DNA of 13,712 nucleotides from RUG563 sp045589355 (GCA_045589355.1 JAZNOW010000012.1:1-13712), one strand, 5' to 3'; counted from the stretch's first letter, positions 6,333-12,961 are shown. Translations and numbers: made by a program. The notes: generated by a model not told the origin, from the letters alone.

Positions 6333-8141
6333 TCAGTCGTCGCCCATTTTGAGCACGGCCATGAAGGCTTCGCCGGGCAATTCCACCGTGCCGAACTGGC
6401 GCATGCGCTTTTTGCCTTCCTTCTGCTTTTCCAGCAGCTTCTTCTTTCGGGTAATATCGCCGCCGTAGCACTTGGCCAGCACGTCCTTGCGCACGGCCTT
6501 CACCGTTTCGCGGGCAATGATCTTGCCGCCGATGGCTGCCTGGATGGGAATTTCAAACTGCTGGCGCGGAATAACTTCCTTCAGCTTTTCTGCAATGGCG
6601 CGGCCGCGGCCGTAGGCCTTGTCCCGGTGGACGATCATGGTGAAGGCATCGCAGATATCGCCGTTGAGCAGCATATCCATCTTCACCAGATCGCTCTGCT
6701 GGTAGCCGGTGATTTCGTAATCGTAGGAGGCATAGCCCTTGGAGCGGCTCTTGAGCTGGTCGAAGAAGTCGAAAATCATTTCGTTCAGCGGCACGTCATA
6801 AAGCAGCTTTACCCGCTTGCCTTCATACTGCATGTCGATGAAGGTGCCCCGCTTGTCCTGGCACAGGTCCATCAGCGTGCCCACAAATTCCTGGGGGGTG
6901 TAGATGGTGGCCCGGCAGAAGGGCTCCCGCATTTCCTGAATTTCGTTGGGGGAGGGCAGGTTGGTGGGGTTATCGATGCGCACCACGTCGCCGTCCGTCT
7001 TTACTACTTCATAGATAACGCTGGGGGCGGTGGTGACAAGGCCCAGGTCAAATTCACGTTCCAGCCGTTCCTGAATGATTTCCATGTGCAAAAGACCCAG
7101 GAAACCGCAGCGGAAGCCGTAGCCCAGCGCCACGCTGGTTTCGGGTTCGAAGGTGAGGGAAGCGTCGTTCATGCGCAGCTTTTCCAAAGCATCCTTCAGG
7201 TTTTCGTAATCGGCGCCGTCGGCGGGGTAAATGCCGCAGAACACCACCGGCTGCACTTCCTTGTAGCCGGGCAGGGGCTGGGCAGCAGGGGCGGCGGCGT
7301 TGGTGATGGTGTCGCCGACTCTGGTATCCCGTACGTCCTTGATGGAGGCGGAAATGTAGCCCACATCGCCGGGCAAAAGTTCATTGCAGGGGGTGTAGGA
7401 GGGGGAGAAGGTGCCCACTTCCACCACGTCAAATTCCGCACCGGTCTGCATCATGCGCATGCGCATGCCGGGATAAGCCCGGCCATGGATGACGCGGATG
7501 AAGCAGATGGCGCCGCGGTAGTTATCGTAAGTGGCGTCGAACACCAGCGCCTGCAAAGGCTCGTTTTCGTCCCCTTCGGGGGGCGGCATCTGGGTGACGA
7601 TGGATTCCAGAACGTCTTCGATGCCAATGCCCATTTTGGCAGAAATGAGGGGCGCATTGGAGGCATCCAGGCCGATGTCCTCTTCAATTTCGGCTTTTGT
7701 TTCCTCGGGCTGGGCAGAAGGCAGGTCGATCTTGTTGATGACGGGCACCGTTTCCAGGTCGTGCTCCAGGGCCATGTAGACGTTGGCCAGGGTCTGGGCT
7801 TCCACACCCTGGGTGGCGTCCACCACAAGCAAAGCCCCTTCGCAGGCGGCCAGGGCGCGGCTCACTTCGTAGGAGAAGTCCACATGGCCGGGGGTGTCGA
7901 TGAGGTTGAGGGTGTATTCTTCGCCGTCCTTGGCGGTATAGTTCATGCGCACGGCTTTTGACTTGATGGTGATGCCCCGCTCTCTTTCCAGCTCCATGGA
8001 GTCCAGAATCTGCTCGGTCATCTGCCGCTTTTCAAATACGCCCGTCTTTTCCAGGATGCGGTCCGCCAAAGTGGACTTGCCATGGTCAATGTGGGCAATA
8101 ATGCAAAAATTTCGAATGTGGTTCAAACGGTCATTAGCCAC
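6333..8141 (-). CDS. lepA: elongation factor 4 (LepA), GTP-dependent ribosome back-translocase
   Basis: Elongation factor 4 binds the ribosome with GTP and helps resolve stalled or mistranslocated states and ribosome assembly. With the GTG start at 8141 the protein has 602 residues, the usual length for the family. The GTPase motifs are in order: AHIDHGKST (residues 16-24), RGITI, DTPGH, NKID and SAKMG. The LepA-specific C-terminus is present, with KCYGGDITRKKKLLEKQKEG followed by KKRMRQFG and a conserved end. The GTG start is chosen because AAGGAGG (8150-8156) lies 8 bases upstream and RLNHIRNF then falls at the normal distance from the P-loop. The ATG at 8159 would place the ribosome site inside the gene. 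It probably heads a unit with cvpA and the MATE gene. Confidence 0.97.
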   Translation of the reverse strand: MANDRLNHIRNFCIIAHIDHGKSTLADRILEKTGVFEKRQMTEQILDSMELERERGITIKSKAVRMNYTAKDGEEYTLNLIDTPGHVDFSYEVSRALAACEGALLVVDATQGVEAQTLANVYMALEHDLETVPVINKIDLPSAQPEETKAEIEEDIGLDASNAPLISAKMGIGIEDVLESIVTQMPPPEGDENEPLQALVFDATYDNYRGAICFIRVIHGRAYPGMRMRMMQTGAEFDVVEVGTFSPSYTPCNELLPGDVGYISASIKDVRDTRVGDTITNAAAPAAQPLPGYKEVQPVVFCGIYPADGADYENLKDALEKLRMNDASLTFEPETSVALGYGFRCGFLGLLHMEIIQERLEREFDLGLVTTAPSVIYEVVKTDGDVVRIDNPTNLPSPNEIQEMREPFCRATIYTPQEFVGTLMDLCQDKRGTFIDMQYEGKRVKLLYDVPLNEMIFDFFDQLKSRSKGYASYDYEITGYQQSDLVKMDMLLNGDICDAFTMIVHRDKAYGRGRAIAEKLKEVIPRQQFEIPIQAAIGGKIIARETVKAVRKDVLAKCYGGDITRKKKLLEKQKEGKKRMRQFGTVELPGEAFMAVLKMGDD

Positions 8142-8149
8142 AGGAAATT

Positions 8150-8156
8150 CCTCCTT
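8150..8156 (-). promoter_or_regulatory. Shine-Dalgarno site that fixes the GTG start of lepA
   Basis: The minus strand reads AAGGAGG, with 8 bases before the GTG at 8141. The in-frame ATG at 8159 overlaps this site and has only a weak upstream match, so it is probably not used. Confidence 0.75.
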
Positions 8157-8172
8157 CATTCATAACCATCCT

Positions 8173-8201
8173 ATTATAACGGAAACGGCGGAAAAACGCA
8201 A
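8173..8201 (-). promoter_or_regulatory. probable lepA promoter
   Basis: The minus strand carries a perfect TATAAT (8173-8178) with TTGCGT (8196-8201) 17 bases upstream. The -35 matches only TTG of the consensus. The short leader, about 25 bases to the GTG, fits lepA expression. Confidence 0.65.
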
Positions 8202-8260
8202 CGAAAAGCCGTGACAAAACCGCAGTTTTCTGGTGAAAAAATGCCGGTTTTCTTCAATGA

Positions 8261-8306
8261 AAAATAGAAAAAGGCCATTGCGGAGATTTACATTCCGCAA
8301 CGGCCT
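8261..8306 (-). terminator. intrinsic terminator after the acetyltransferase gene
   Basis: The arms AGGCC-x-TTGCGG and CCGCAA-x-GGCCT form an 11-base-pair stem with one A-C mismatch and an 11-base loop. On the minus strand it is followed by a broken T-tract (TTTTTCTATTTTT). It ends the acetyltransferase transcript 11 bases past its stop and separates that gene from lepA. Confidence 0.85.
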
Positions 8307-8316
8307 GCAAGCGGCT

Positions 8317-8823
8317 TTATGCATTTTCGAATAGATACCGGGCGATGGGGCGCATTTCGCCCTGATACTGGCCTGTGCCTTCGTATTCCTTGCGGAAGCC
8401 GCACTTTTCCATCACTTTTCGGGAAGCCGCATTTTCCGCCACGCAAATGCCCAGAACAGAATGCAGGTTCATGTTCGGCATCATGTGCCGCAAAAAGGCG
8501 GAAAGGGCTTCGGTGGCGTAGCCGTTGCAGGTGTACTTTTTGCCGATGTGGAAGCCTACCTCATACCCATTCTCCATGGCCACCAATTGCACATAGCCCA
8601 CATTGGTGCCGTCTTTCAGAAGCACCGGGTGCACCAGAGGGCCGTCTCCGGTTTCATATACGCTCATCAGAAATTCGATGGTGTCCCTGGCGTCTTCCAC
8701 CGTTTCAAACACTTCGTCCGGCACAAACCGGCGGTTATCTTCATCCAGGGAATTGCGATGCACGTCCTCCGCCATGGACAGGTCAAAGTTGGTGATGATC
8801 AAGCGGTTGGTTTCGATGTTCAT
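8317..8823 (-). CDS. GNAT family N-acetyltransferase (RimJ/RimL-like)
   Basis: A 168-residue acetyltransferase of the GNAT superfamily, which moves an acetyl group from acetyl-CoA to an amine on a protein or small molecule. The opening NIETNRLIITNFDLSMAEDV is typical of the RimJ/RimL-like (Acetyltransf_3) branch. The strand-loop VGFHIGKKYTCNGYATEALS (residues 89-108) is the acetyl-CoA-binding motif A, with NGYATEAL in the pyrophosphate loop. VAENAASRKVMEKCGF (residues 128-143) is motif B. The substrate cannot be told from sequence. GGAGG lies 6 bases before the ATG. It is a single-gene unit with its own promoter and terminator, divergent from the threonine aldolase gene. Confidence 0.9.
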   Translation of the reverse strand: MNIETNRLIITNFDLSMAEDVHRNSLDEDNRRFVPDEVFETVEDARDTIEFLMSVYETGDGPLVHPVLLKDGTNVGYVQLVAMENGYEVGFHIGKKYTCNGYATEALSAFLRHMMPNMNLHSVLGICVAENAASRKVMEKCGFRKEYEGTGQYQGEMRPIARYLFENA

Positions 8824-8873
8824 ATTGTTCCTCCATAAACTGGGCTGATAATTGCATCATCTGCTGCAGCTCA

Positions 8874-8902
8874 ATTATACCATGGAATGCAGCGCTTTTC
8901 TA
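8874..8902 (-). promoter_or_regulatory. probable promoter of the acetyltransferase gene
   Basis: The minus strand has a perfect TATAAT (8874-8879), a 17-base spacer, and TAGAAA (8897-8902) as a four-of-six -35 match. The element TGCAGCGCTTTT (8888-8899) overlaps its spacer and -35, and a near copy lies before the divergent promoter. Confidence 0.65.
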
Positions 8903-8968
8903 TACTTTTTATAGATACAGGAGGACATGAAAAGAACAGTTTTCTATTAGAAAGTGCAGTGCTTTTGG

Positions 8969-8997
8969 TTGCAAAGCGTTGCTCTATTTGCTATAAT
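8969..8997 (+). promoter_or_regulatory. promoter of the threonine aldolase gene
   Basis: TTGCAA (8969-8974), a 17-base spacer, and a perfect TATAAT (8992-8997) preceded by TGC, an extended -10. Transcription should start near 9004, about 30 bases before the ATG. Confidence 0.8.
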
Positions 8998-9035
8998 TTC
9001 CGGTGAAATTTGTTCTTTGAAAGGAACGGAGTCTG

Positions 9036-10070
9036 ATGAGCGAAAAGCTGTTTTTTGTGAATGACTACGGCGAAGGCTGCCATCCCAAAGTGCTGGAAAA
9101 GCTGGCGGAAACCAATCTGGAGCATCTGGCCGGTTACGGCAGCGACAAATACTGCGAATCGGCCAAGGAAAAAATCCGCAAGGCCTGTGATTGCCCCGAA
9201 GCGGACATCTGGTTCATTTCCGGCGGTACCCAGACCAATGCCATCGTGATCTCCGCCCTGTTGAAAAGCTATGAGGGCGTGGTGTCGGCGGTGACGGGCC
9301 ACATCAACGGCCATGAAGCCGGGGCGGTGGAGCATCTGGGAAGGAAAGTGCTGCCCCTGCCTCAGCACGAAGGCAAAATCTGTGCCTGTGAGCTGAAGGA
9401 AATGCTGCGCACCTTCTATGGTGATGCCAACCATGAACACATGGTGTTCCCGGGCATGGTGTATATTTCCCATCCCACGGAATACGGAACGCTCTACACC
9501 AAGGAAGAGTTGACCGCCGTCAGCGCCGTCTGCCGGGAATATGCTATTCCCCTGTTTATGGACGGCGCCCGGATGGGCTATGGCCTGATGAGCTATCAGA
9601 CGGATGTGACCCTTTCCGATATTGCAAAGCTTTGTGATGTGTTCTACATTGGCGGCACCAAGGTGGGGGCCCTTTGCGGGGAAGCGGTGGTGTTCACCAG
9701 GGGCAATATGCCCAGGCATTTCCTGGCCATTGTGAAGCAAAACGGCGCGCTGCTTGCCAAGGGCAGGCTGATGGGCGTGCAGTTTGACACGCTGTTTACC
9801 GATAACCTGTACTTCGATATCAGCCGCCATGCCATCGATATGGCCCAGGAACTGAAAAAAGTGTTTGCTGAAAAGGGCTATCGTTTCTTCATCGATTCGC
9901 CCACCAATCAGCAGTTCATCGTGCTGGAAAACGAAAAAATGCAGGCACTGGGCCAGTTTGTGGACTTCTCCTTCTGGGAAAAACTGGATGATAATCACAC
10001 GGTGGTCCGCTTTGCCACCAGCTGGGCTACCAAGAAAGAAGATATTGACAAACTGGCTGCGCTGCTGTAA
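9036..10070 (+). CDS. low-specificity threonine aldolase (PLP-dependent, beta-eliminating lyase family)
   Basis: A 344-residue fold-type I pyridoxal-phosphate enzyme that cleaves L-threonine or allo-threonine to glycine and acetaldehyde. Visible active-site features are SGGTQTN (residues 62-68) for phosphate contacts, His89 in TGHINGHEAGA in the place of the histidine that stacks on the PLP ring, Asp176 and Arg179 in FMDGARMGYGL, and the Schiff-base Lys209 in YIGGTKVGALCGE. Length matches the family. The ATG follows an AAGGAACGGAG purine stretch. It has its own promoter, and a second promoter for guaA overlaps its last codons. Related beta-eliminating lyases act on other beta-hydroxy amino acids, so the exact substrate (threonine, allo-threonine or phenylserine) is uncertain. 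Position before guaA may simply reflect glycine supply for purines (speculation). Confidence 0.92.
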   Translation: MSEKLFFVNDYGEGCHPKVLEKLAETNLEHLAGYGSDKYCESAKEKIRKACDCPEADIWFISGGTQTNAIVISALLKSYEGVVSAVTGHINGHEAGAVEHLGRKVLPLPQHEGKICACELKEMLRTFYGDANHEHMVFPGMVYISHPTEYGTLYTKEELTAVSAVCREYAIPLFMDGARMGYGLMSYQTDVTLSDIAKLCDVFYIGGTKVGALCGEAVVFTRGNMPRHFLAIVKQNGALLAKGRLMGVQFDTLFTDNLYFDISRHAIDMAQELKKVFAEKGYRFFIDSPTNQQFIVLENEKMQALGQFVDFSFWEKLDDNHTVVRFATSWATKKEDIDKLAALL

Positions 10071-10073
10071 AAT
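10045..10073 (+). promoter_or_regulatory. probable guaA promoter inside the end of the aldolase gene
   Basis: A perfect TTGACA (10045-10050), a 17-base spacer, and TAAAAT (10068-10073), whose first bases are the aldolase stop codon TAA. The predicted start near 10080 leaves a leader of about 40 bases before guaA, too short for a purine riboswitch. Confidence 0.7.
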
Positions 10074-10118
10074 TTCTAAGTTAATTTGTATACGAAACGC
10101 TGGATGGAGGGAATTGAG

Positions 10119-11102
10119 ATGCAGACCGATGTACGCCCCGAAAACATGGTAAGGATCACCACCCCGGAACTGGCAAATGCTTTTATTGATGAACAGGTAA
10201 AACTGATTCAGCAGCAGGTAGGCGATAAGAAAGTGCTGTTGGCCCTGAGCGGCGGTGTGGATTCCTCCGTCGTGGCGGCTCTTTTGATCAAGGCCATCGG
10301 CCGTCAGCTGATCTGCGTGCATGTGAACCACGGCCTCATGCGCAAGGGCGAAAGCGAACAGGTGATTGAAGTGTTCGGCAAGCAGATGGACGCCAACCTC
10401 ATCTACATCGACGCCACCGACCGCTTCCTGGATAAACTGGCCGGCGTTGCCGAACCGGAACGCAAGCGCAAGATCATCGGCGGCGAATTCATCGAAGTGT
10501 TTGCCGAAGAAGCCGAAAAGCTGGAGGGCGTGGAATTCCTGGCCCAGGGTACCATCTATCCCGACATTCTGGAAAGCAAAGACGGCGTGAAGGCCCATCA
10601 TAACGTGGGCGGCTTGCCCAACGGCATGACCTTCCAGCTGGTGGGGCCCGTTATGCTCCTTTATAAAGACGAAGTGCGCGTGGTGGGCGAAGCCCTTGGC
10701 CTGCCCCACGAAATGGTGTACCGTCAGCCCTTCCCCGGCCCCGGCCTGGGTGTGCGCTGCCTGGGCGCCATTACCCGGGATCGTCTCCACGCCCTGCGTG
10801 AAGCCGACGCCATTCTCCGTGAAGAATTTGCCAACAACGGCCTGGCCGGTAAAGTATGGCAGTACTTCATCGCCGTGCCCGATTTCAAGAGCGTGGGCGT
10901 CCGCGACGGCAAGCGCTACGAAGGCTGGCCCGCCATCATCCGCGCCGTCAACACCACCGACGCCATGACCGCCACCATCGAAGAAATTCCCTACGCGCTC
11001 CTCCACCATATCACCAACCGCATCACCCACGAAGTGGAGGGCATCAACCGCGTCTGCCTGGACCTGACGCCCAAGCCCATCGGAACGATCGAGTGGGAGT
11101 GA
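10119..11102 (+). CDS. guaA: GMP synthase, ATP-pyrophosphatase subunit without amidotransferase domain
   Basis: GMP synthase converts XMP to GMP with ATP and an amide nitrogen. This 327-residue protein contains only the ATP-PPase and dimerisation parts. Visible features are the P-loop SGGVDSS (44-50), CVHVNHGLMRKGE, the AQGTIYPDILES and HHNVGGLP segments, RQPFPGPGLGVRCLG, and the conserved end KPIGTIEWE. The roughly 190-residue class I glutamine amidotransferase domain that precedes these in most bacterial GuaA proteins is absent, and no separate amidotransferase gene is adjacent, so the layout resembles the split archaeal enzyme (GuaAb). The ATG at 10119 has GGAGGG 7 bases upstream. A longer reading from 10086 would bury this site. 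A terminator follows 12 bases after the stop. The gene may use ammonia or a partner subunit encoded elsewhere (inference). Confidence 0.93.
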   Translation: MQTDVRPENMVRITTPELANAFIDEQVKLIQQQVGDKKVLLALSGGVDSSVVAALLIKAIGRQLICVHVNHGLMRKGESEQVIEVFGKQMDANLIYIDATDRFLDKLAGVAEPERKRKIIGGEFIEVFAEEAEKLEGVEFLAQGTIYPDILESKDGVKAHHNVGGLPNGMTFQLVGPVMLLYKDEVRVVGEALGLPHEMVYRQPFPGPGLGVRCLGAITRDRLHALREADAILREEFANNGLAGKVWQYFIAVPDFKSVGVRDGKRYEGWPAIIRAVNTTDAMTATIEEIPYALLHHITNRITHEVEGINRVCLDLTPKPIGTIEWE

Positions 11103-11114
11103 CAATGTGAATTT

Positions 11115-11157
11115 ATCCCCGAATCCTTTTCTGTGGAAAGAGGATTCGGGGATTTGT
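11115..11157 (+). terminator. intrinsic terminator after guaA
   Basis: The arms ATCCCCGAATCCT and AGGATTCGGGGAT, extended by TTC/GAA around a small loop, form a long hairpin that is followed by TTTGTGT. The U-tract is weak, so some read-through into the zinc-ribbon gene is possible; that gene has no clear promoter of its own. Confidence 0.75.
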
Positions 11158-11178
11158 GTAATGCGAGAAGTAGGACTT

Positions 11179-11184
11179 GGAGGT
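11179..11184 (+). promoter_or_regulatory. Shine-Dalgarno site that points to a GTG start
   Basis: GGAGGT lies 6 bases before the GTG at 11191. Longer in-frame starts (GTG at 11107, ATG at 11161) would place this site inside the gene, and the first also lies before the guaA terminator stem. Confidence 0.6.
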
Positions 11185-11190
11185 GAAGAT

Positions 11191-12153
11191 GTGGTTAAGG
11201 AAGAAAAAAGTCTAGCGAACAAATTCCCTGAACTCGTAAAAGAATGGCATCCAACGAAGAATGGCGATATCAAGCCTACGGAAGTATCATATGGTGCTGG
11301 AATGAAAGTGTGGTGGCAATGTTCTATAGGGCATGAATGGCTGGCAACACCCAATAAGCGAACATCAGATGGAACGGGATGCCCATATTGTTCGAATAAA
11401 AAAGTCCTTTGTGGCTTTAATGACTTGGCAACAACGAATCCTAGATTAGCAAAAGAGTGGCATCCAACGAAGAACGGCGATTTAACTCCGTTTGATATTA
11501 CTGAGGGATCTCTGAAAAAAGTTTGGTGGATATGTGATAGAGGACATGAGTGGCAGGCCTCGCTTTCAAATAGGTCACGTAACAGAAATTGTGCGTTATG
11601 TTTGAAAGAACTAAAAACATCATTTCCAGAACAAGCTATATATTTTTATATTAAACAATATTTTAGTGATGCAGAAAATGCAAATAACACTGCAATCATG
11701 ATGGAGCTAGATGTCTATGTGCCGTCGATACAAGTTGCTGTTGAGTATGACGGTGTATACTATCATAAATCTGCTGGTAACAAGAAAAGAGAAGAAAAGA
11801 AAAATAAAGCTTGTGCAGATGCAAATATTCAGTTGATACGTGTCAGAGAAAAAGGACTTGATTCATATAGTGATTGCGTGTGTATTACAGACATAGATTC
11901 AGCAGACATGATGATGTTAAATAATGCGATTGTAGAGATACTGAGTTTGATGGGCATATCAAAGCCTGATGTTGATATTCAAAAAGATATGCAAAGAATA
12001 CTCAGTACATATTTGGTTTCTGAGCATAGACGCAATTTGTTGTTAGAAAGACCTGATTTGGCAGCTGAATGGCATCCGACAAAAAATGGAAATGTTAAGC
12101 CTGAAAACCTTGCATATAGCAGCGGTAAGAAGGTATGGTGGAAGTGTGAATAA
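11191..12153 (+). CDS. zinc-ribbon repeat protein with PD-(D/E)XK/Vsr-like nuclease domain, ends at a premature TAA
   Basis: A 320-residue product. Two zinc-ribbon repeats come first (DUF4379-like, PF14311): each has EWHPTKNGD, a KVWW strand, C-x3-HEW and C-x2-C, using Cys44/His48/Cys64/Cys67 and Cys115/His119/Cys134/Cys137. Residues 143-225 look like a nuclease of the Vsr/PD-(D/E)XK kind, with Glu147 in FPEQA, Asp174 in MELDVYVP, Glu185 in VAVEYDGVYYH and His192. A third ribbon starts at about 285 but is cut at WWKCE by TAA, exactly where the motif calls for an ordinary residue before Gly-His. The same frame stays open after the stop to 12657. The DNA is visibly AT-richer than guaA and the core genes. 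It is probably a DNA-binding nuclease from a mobile element, now truncated or read through. GTG at 11191 is chosen from GGAGGT 6 bases upstream; a GTG at 11107 is the longest alternative. Confidence 0.8.
   Translation: MVKEEKSLANKFPELVKEWHPTKNGDIKPTEVSYGAGMKVWWQCSIGHEWLATPNKRTSDGTGCPYCSNKKVLCGFNDLATTNPRLAKEWHPTKNGDLTPFDITEGSLKKVWWICDRGHEWQASLSNRSRNRNCALCLKELKTSFPEQAIYFYIKQYFSDAENANNTAIMMELDVYVPSIQVAVEYDGVYYHKSAGNKKREEKKNKACADANIQLIRVREKGLDSYSDCVCITDIDSADMMMLNNAIVEILSLMGISKPDVDIQKDMQRILSTYLVSEHRRNLLLERPDLAAEWHPTKNGNVKPENLAYSSGKKVWWKCE
11239..11268 (+). repeat. 30-base direct repeat in the zinc-ribbon gene, copy 1
   Basis: Encodes the KEWHPTKNGD part of the first ribbon. It differs from copy 2 at 11452-11481 at two positions; a more diverged relative lies at 12064-12093. 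Such nucleotide identity within a repeat protein suggests recent internal duplication. Confidence 0.8.
11452..11481 (+). repeat. 30-base direct repeat in the zinc-ribbon gene, copy 2
   Basis: Second copy of the segment that encodes KEWHPTKNGD, 213 bases after the first, with both differences silent (GAA/GAG and AAT/AAC). Confidence 0.8.
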
Positions 12154-12222
12154 GGCCATGTTTGGCAAGCAAGTTTACACAATCGTGTTAAGGGAAAAGG
12201 CTGTCCATATTGTAGTGGGAGG

Positions 12223-12657
12223 GTGGCAATACGTGGTGAAAATGATTTGGCGACGTTACATCCGGAATTGATGAAAGAGTGGAATGAAGAAAAGAATTTG
12301 CCGTTATGTCCAATGGATGTAAAAAGTGGTTCCAATGTTAAAGTGTGGTGGGTTTGCAAAATCTGTGGACATGAATGGAATACAACAGTAAACAATAGGG
12401 TGGCAGGACATGGTTGCCCAAAGTGTGGAGAAATGAAAAAAGGACCTAAAAGAAAGACACATGAATGTTTTGAAAACGAATTAAAGAGTGTAAATTCGTA
12501 TATTTCTTTAGTAAGTAGATATGTTACGTCGACGCAAAAGGTCAAATGTAGTTGCAAAAGATGTGGGCATGAATGGATGGCATTGCCGGGGAACTTGCTC
12601 AAAGGAAAAGGCTGCCCGAATTGTGCAAAGATCAAACGGAAAAACAATAGTATATAG
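12223..12657 (+). CDS. C-terminal zinc-ribbon repeats, detached by the in-frame stop (likely pseudogene part)
   Basis: This frame is the direct continuation of the upstream zinc-ribbon gene. Translated from just after the TAA, it first gives GHVWQASLHNRVKGKGCPYC, the missing second half of the third ribbon. It then gives a fourth ribbon (KVWWVCKICGHEW with GCPKC) and a fifth (KCSCKRCGHEW with GCPNC). The total after the stop is 167 residues. The GTG at 12223 is the first internal start, but its ribosome site is poor (GGGAGG abuts it) and it would skip the end of the third ribbon, so independent translation is doubtful. The full-length ancestor was probably about 488 residues with a nuclease domain between two and three ribbons. 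A terminator follows at 12684-12711. Confidence 0.6.
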   Translation: MAIRGENDLATLHPELMKEWNEEKNLPLCPMDVKSGSNVKVWWVCKICGHEWNTTVNNRVAGHGCPKCGEMKKGPKRKTHECFENELKSVNSYISLVSRYVTSTQKVKCSCKRCGHEWMALPGNLLKGKGCPNCAKIKRKNNSI

Positions 12658-12683
12658 TATAATGATATGATGTGCGCTAAACG

Positions 12684-12711
12684 AAAAACCGTCCGTTACA
12701 GACGGTTTTTT
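12684..12711 (+). terminator. bidirectional intrinsic terminator
   Basis: The perfect arms AAAACCGTC and GACGGTTTT enclose the loop CGTTACA, with an A-run before and a T-run after. It serves the zinc-ribbon gene on the plus strand and the small convergent gene on the minus strand. Confidence 0.9.
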
Positions 12712-12716
12712 CTTGT

Positions 12717-12729
12717 TCCTTGCAGCAAC
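12717..12729 (+). repeat. left 13-base inverted repeat
   Basis: TCCTTGCAGCAAC, the exact reverse complement of 12945-12957. The two arms bound a 241-base segment with one small gene. Confidence 0.8.
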
Positions 12730-12734
12730 AATAC

Positions 12735-12929
12735 TTAAATGATAGCGATTAACTCTTGAGTGATAAACCAGTTTCCAGGAGCTTCAGATACGAGATTTGC
12801 TGAAACTGCGTTTGCTTCAAACAGATTTTTTGCTTTGATGATAAGAAAATATTCGTGATATCGGTTAACAGCTTTGGCTATGTCATCAGGTAATCTTCCC
12901 TTTAGGATTATTTTATAAATATAGTACAA
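12735..12929 (-). CDS. small hypothetical protein within the inverted-repeat segment
   Basis: A 64-residue protein that I do not recognise. It begins MYYIYKIILKGRLPDDIAKA and contains a predicted helix followed by HEYFLIIKAKNLFEANAVSA, then ends in a short hydrophobic stretch (FITQELIAII). It has no cysteines, no signal peptide and no clear membrane helix. The TTG start at 12929 is supported by AGGAGG 5 bases upstream, stronger evidence than for most open frames of this size. A TAAAAT with an upstream TGC near 12970 on the minus strand could be its -10. The gene is AT-rich, lies between the two 13-base inverted repeats, and shares the bidirectional terminator with the zinc-ribbon gene. It may be cargo of a small mobile or invertible segment (inference). 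Confidence 0.55.
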   Translation of the reverse strand: MYYIYKIILKGRLPDDIAKAVNRYHEYFLIIKAKNLFEANAVSANLVSEAPGNWFITQELIAII

Positions 12930-12944
12930 GTTGTCCTCCTATTA

Positions 12945-12957
12945 GTTGCTGCAAGGA
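12945..12957 (-). repeat. right 13-base inverted repeat
   Basis: GTTGCTGCAAGGA on the plus strand, matching 12717-12729 in inverted orientation. It lies just upstream of the small minus-strand gene's ribosome site, and its AAGGA end forms part of the possible ribosome site of the plus-strand gene that begins at 12962. Confidence 0.8.
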
Positions 12958-12961
12958 GCGC

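Noticed and set aside
6627..7961. Plus-strand open frame of 444 codons
   Set aside because: Lies opposite lepA, whose GTPase motifs are unmistakable.
8921..8949. Seven-codon frame (MKRTVFY) after AGGAGG, as a leader peptide
   Set aside because: The site is only two bases from the ATG, it lies upstream of the predicted aldolase transcription start, and no attenuator structure follows.
10074..10118. Purine or guanine riboswitch before guaA
   Set aside because: The leader from the predicted start is about 40 bases, too short for an aptamer.
8991..11354. Minus-strand open frame of 787 codons
   Set aside because: Antisense to threonine aldolase and guaA; a shadow of biased third-position composition.
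11239..12093. CRISPR-like array
   Set aside because: The repeats are in-frame protein-coding copies at irregular spacing (213 and about 612 bases), not short regular direct repeats.
12717..12957. Retron-type non-coding RNA bounded by inverted repeats
   Set aside because: No reverse transcriptase gene in the window, and the interior holds a plausible small gene.
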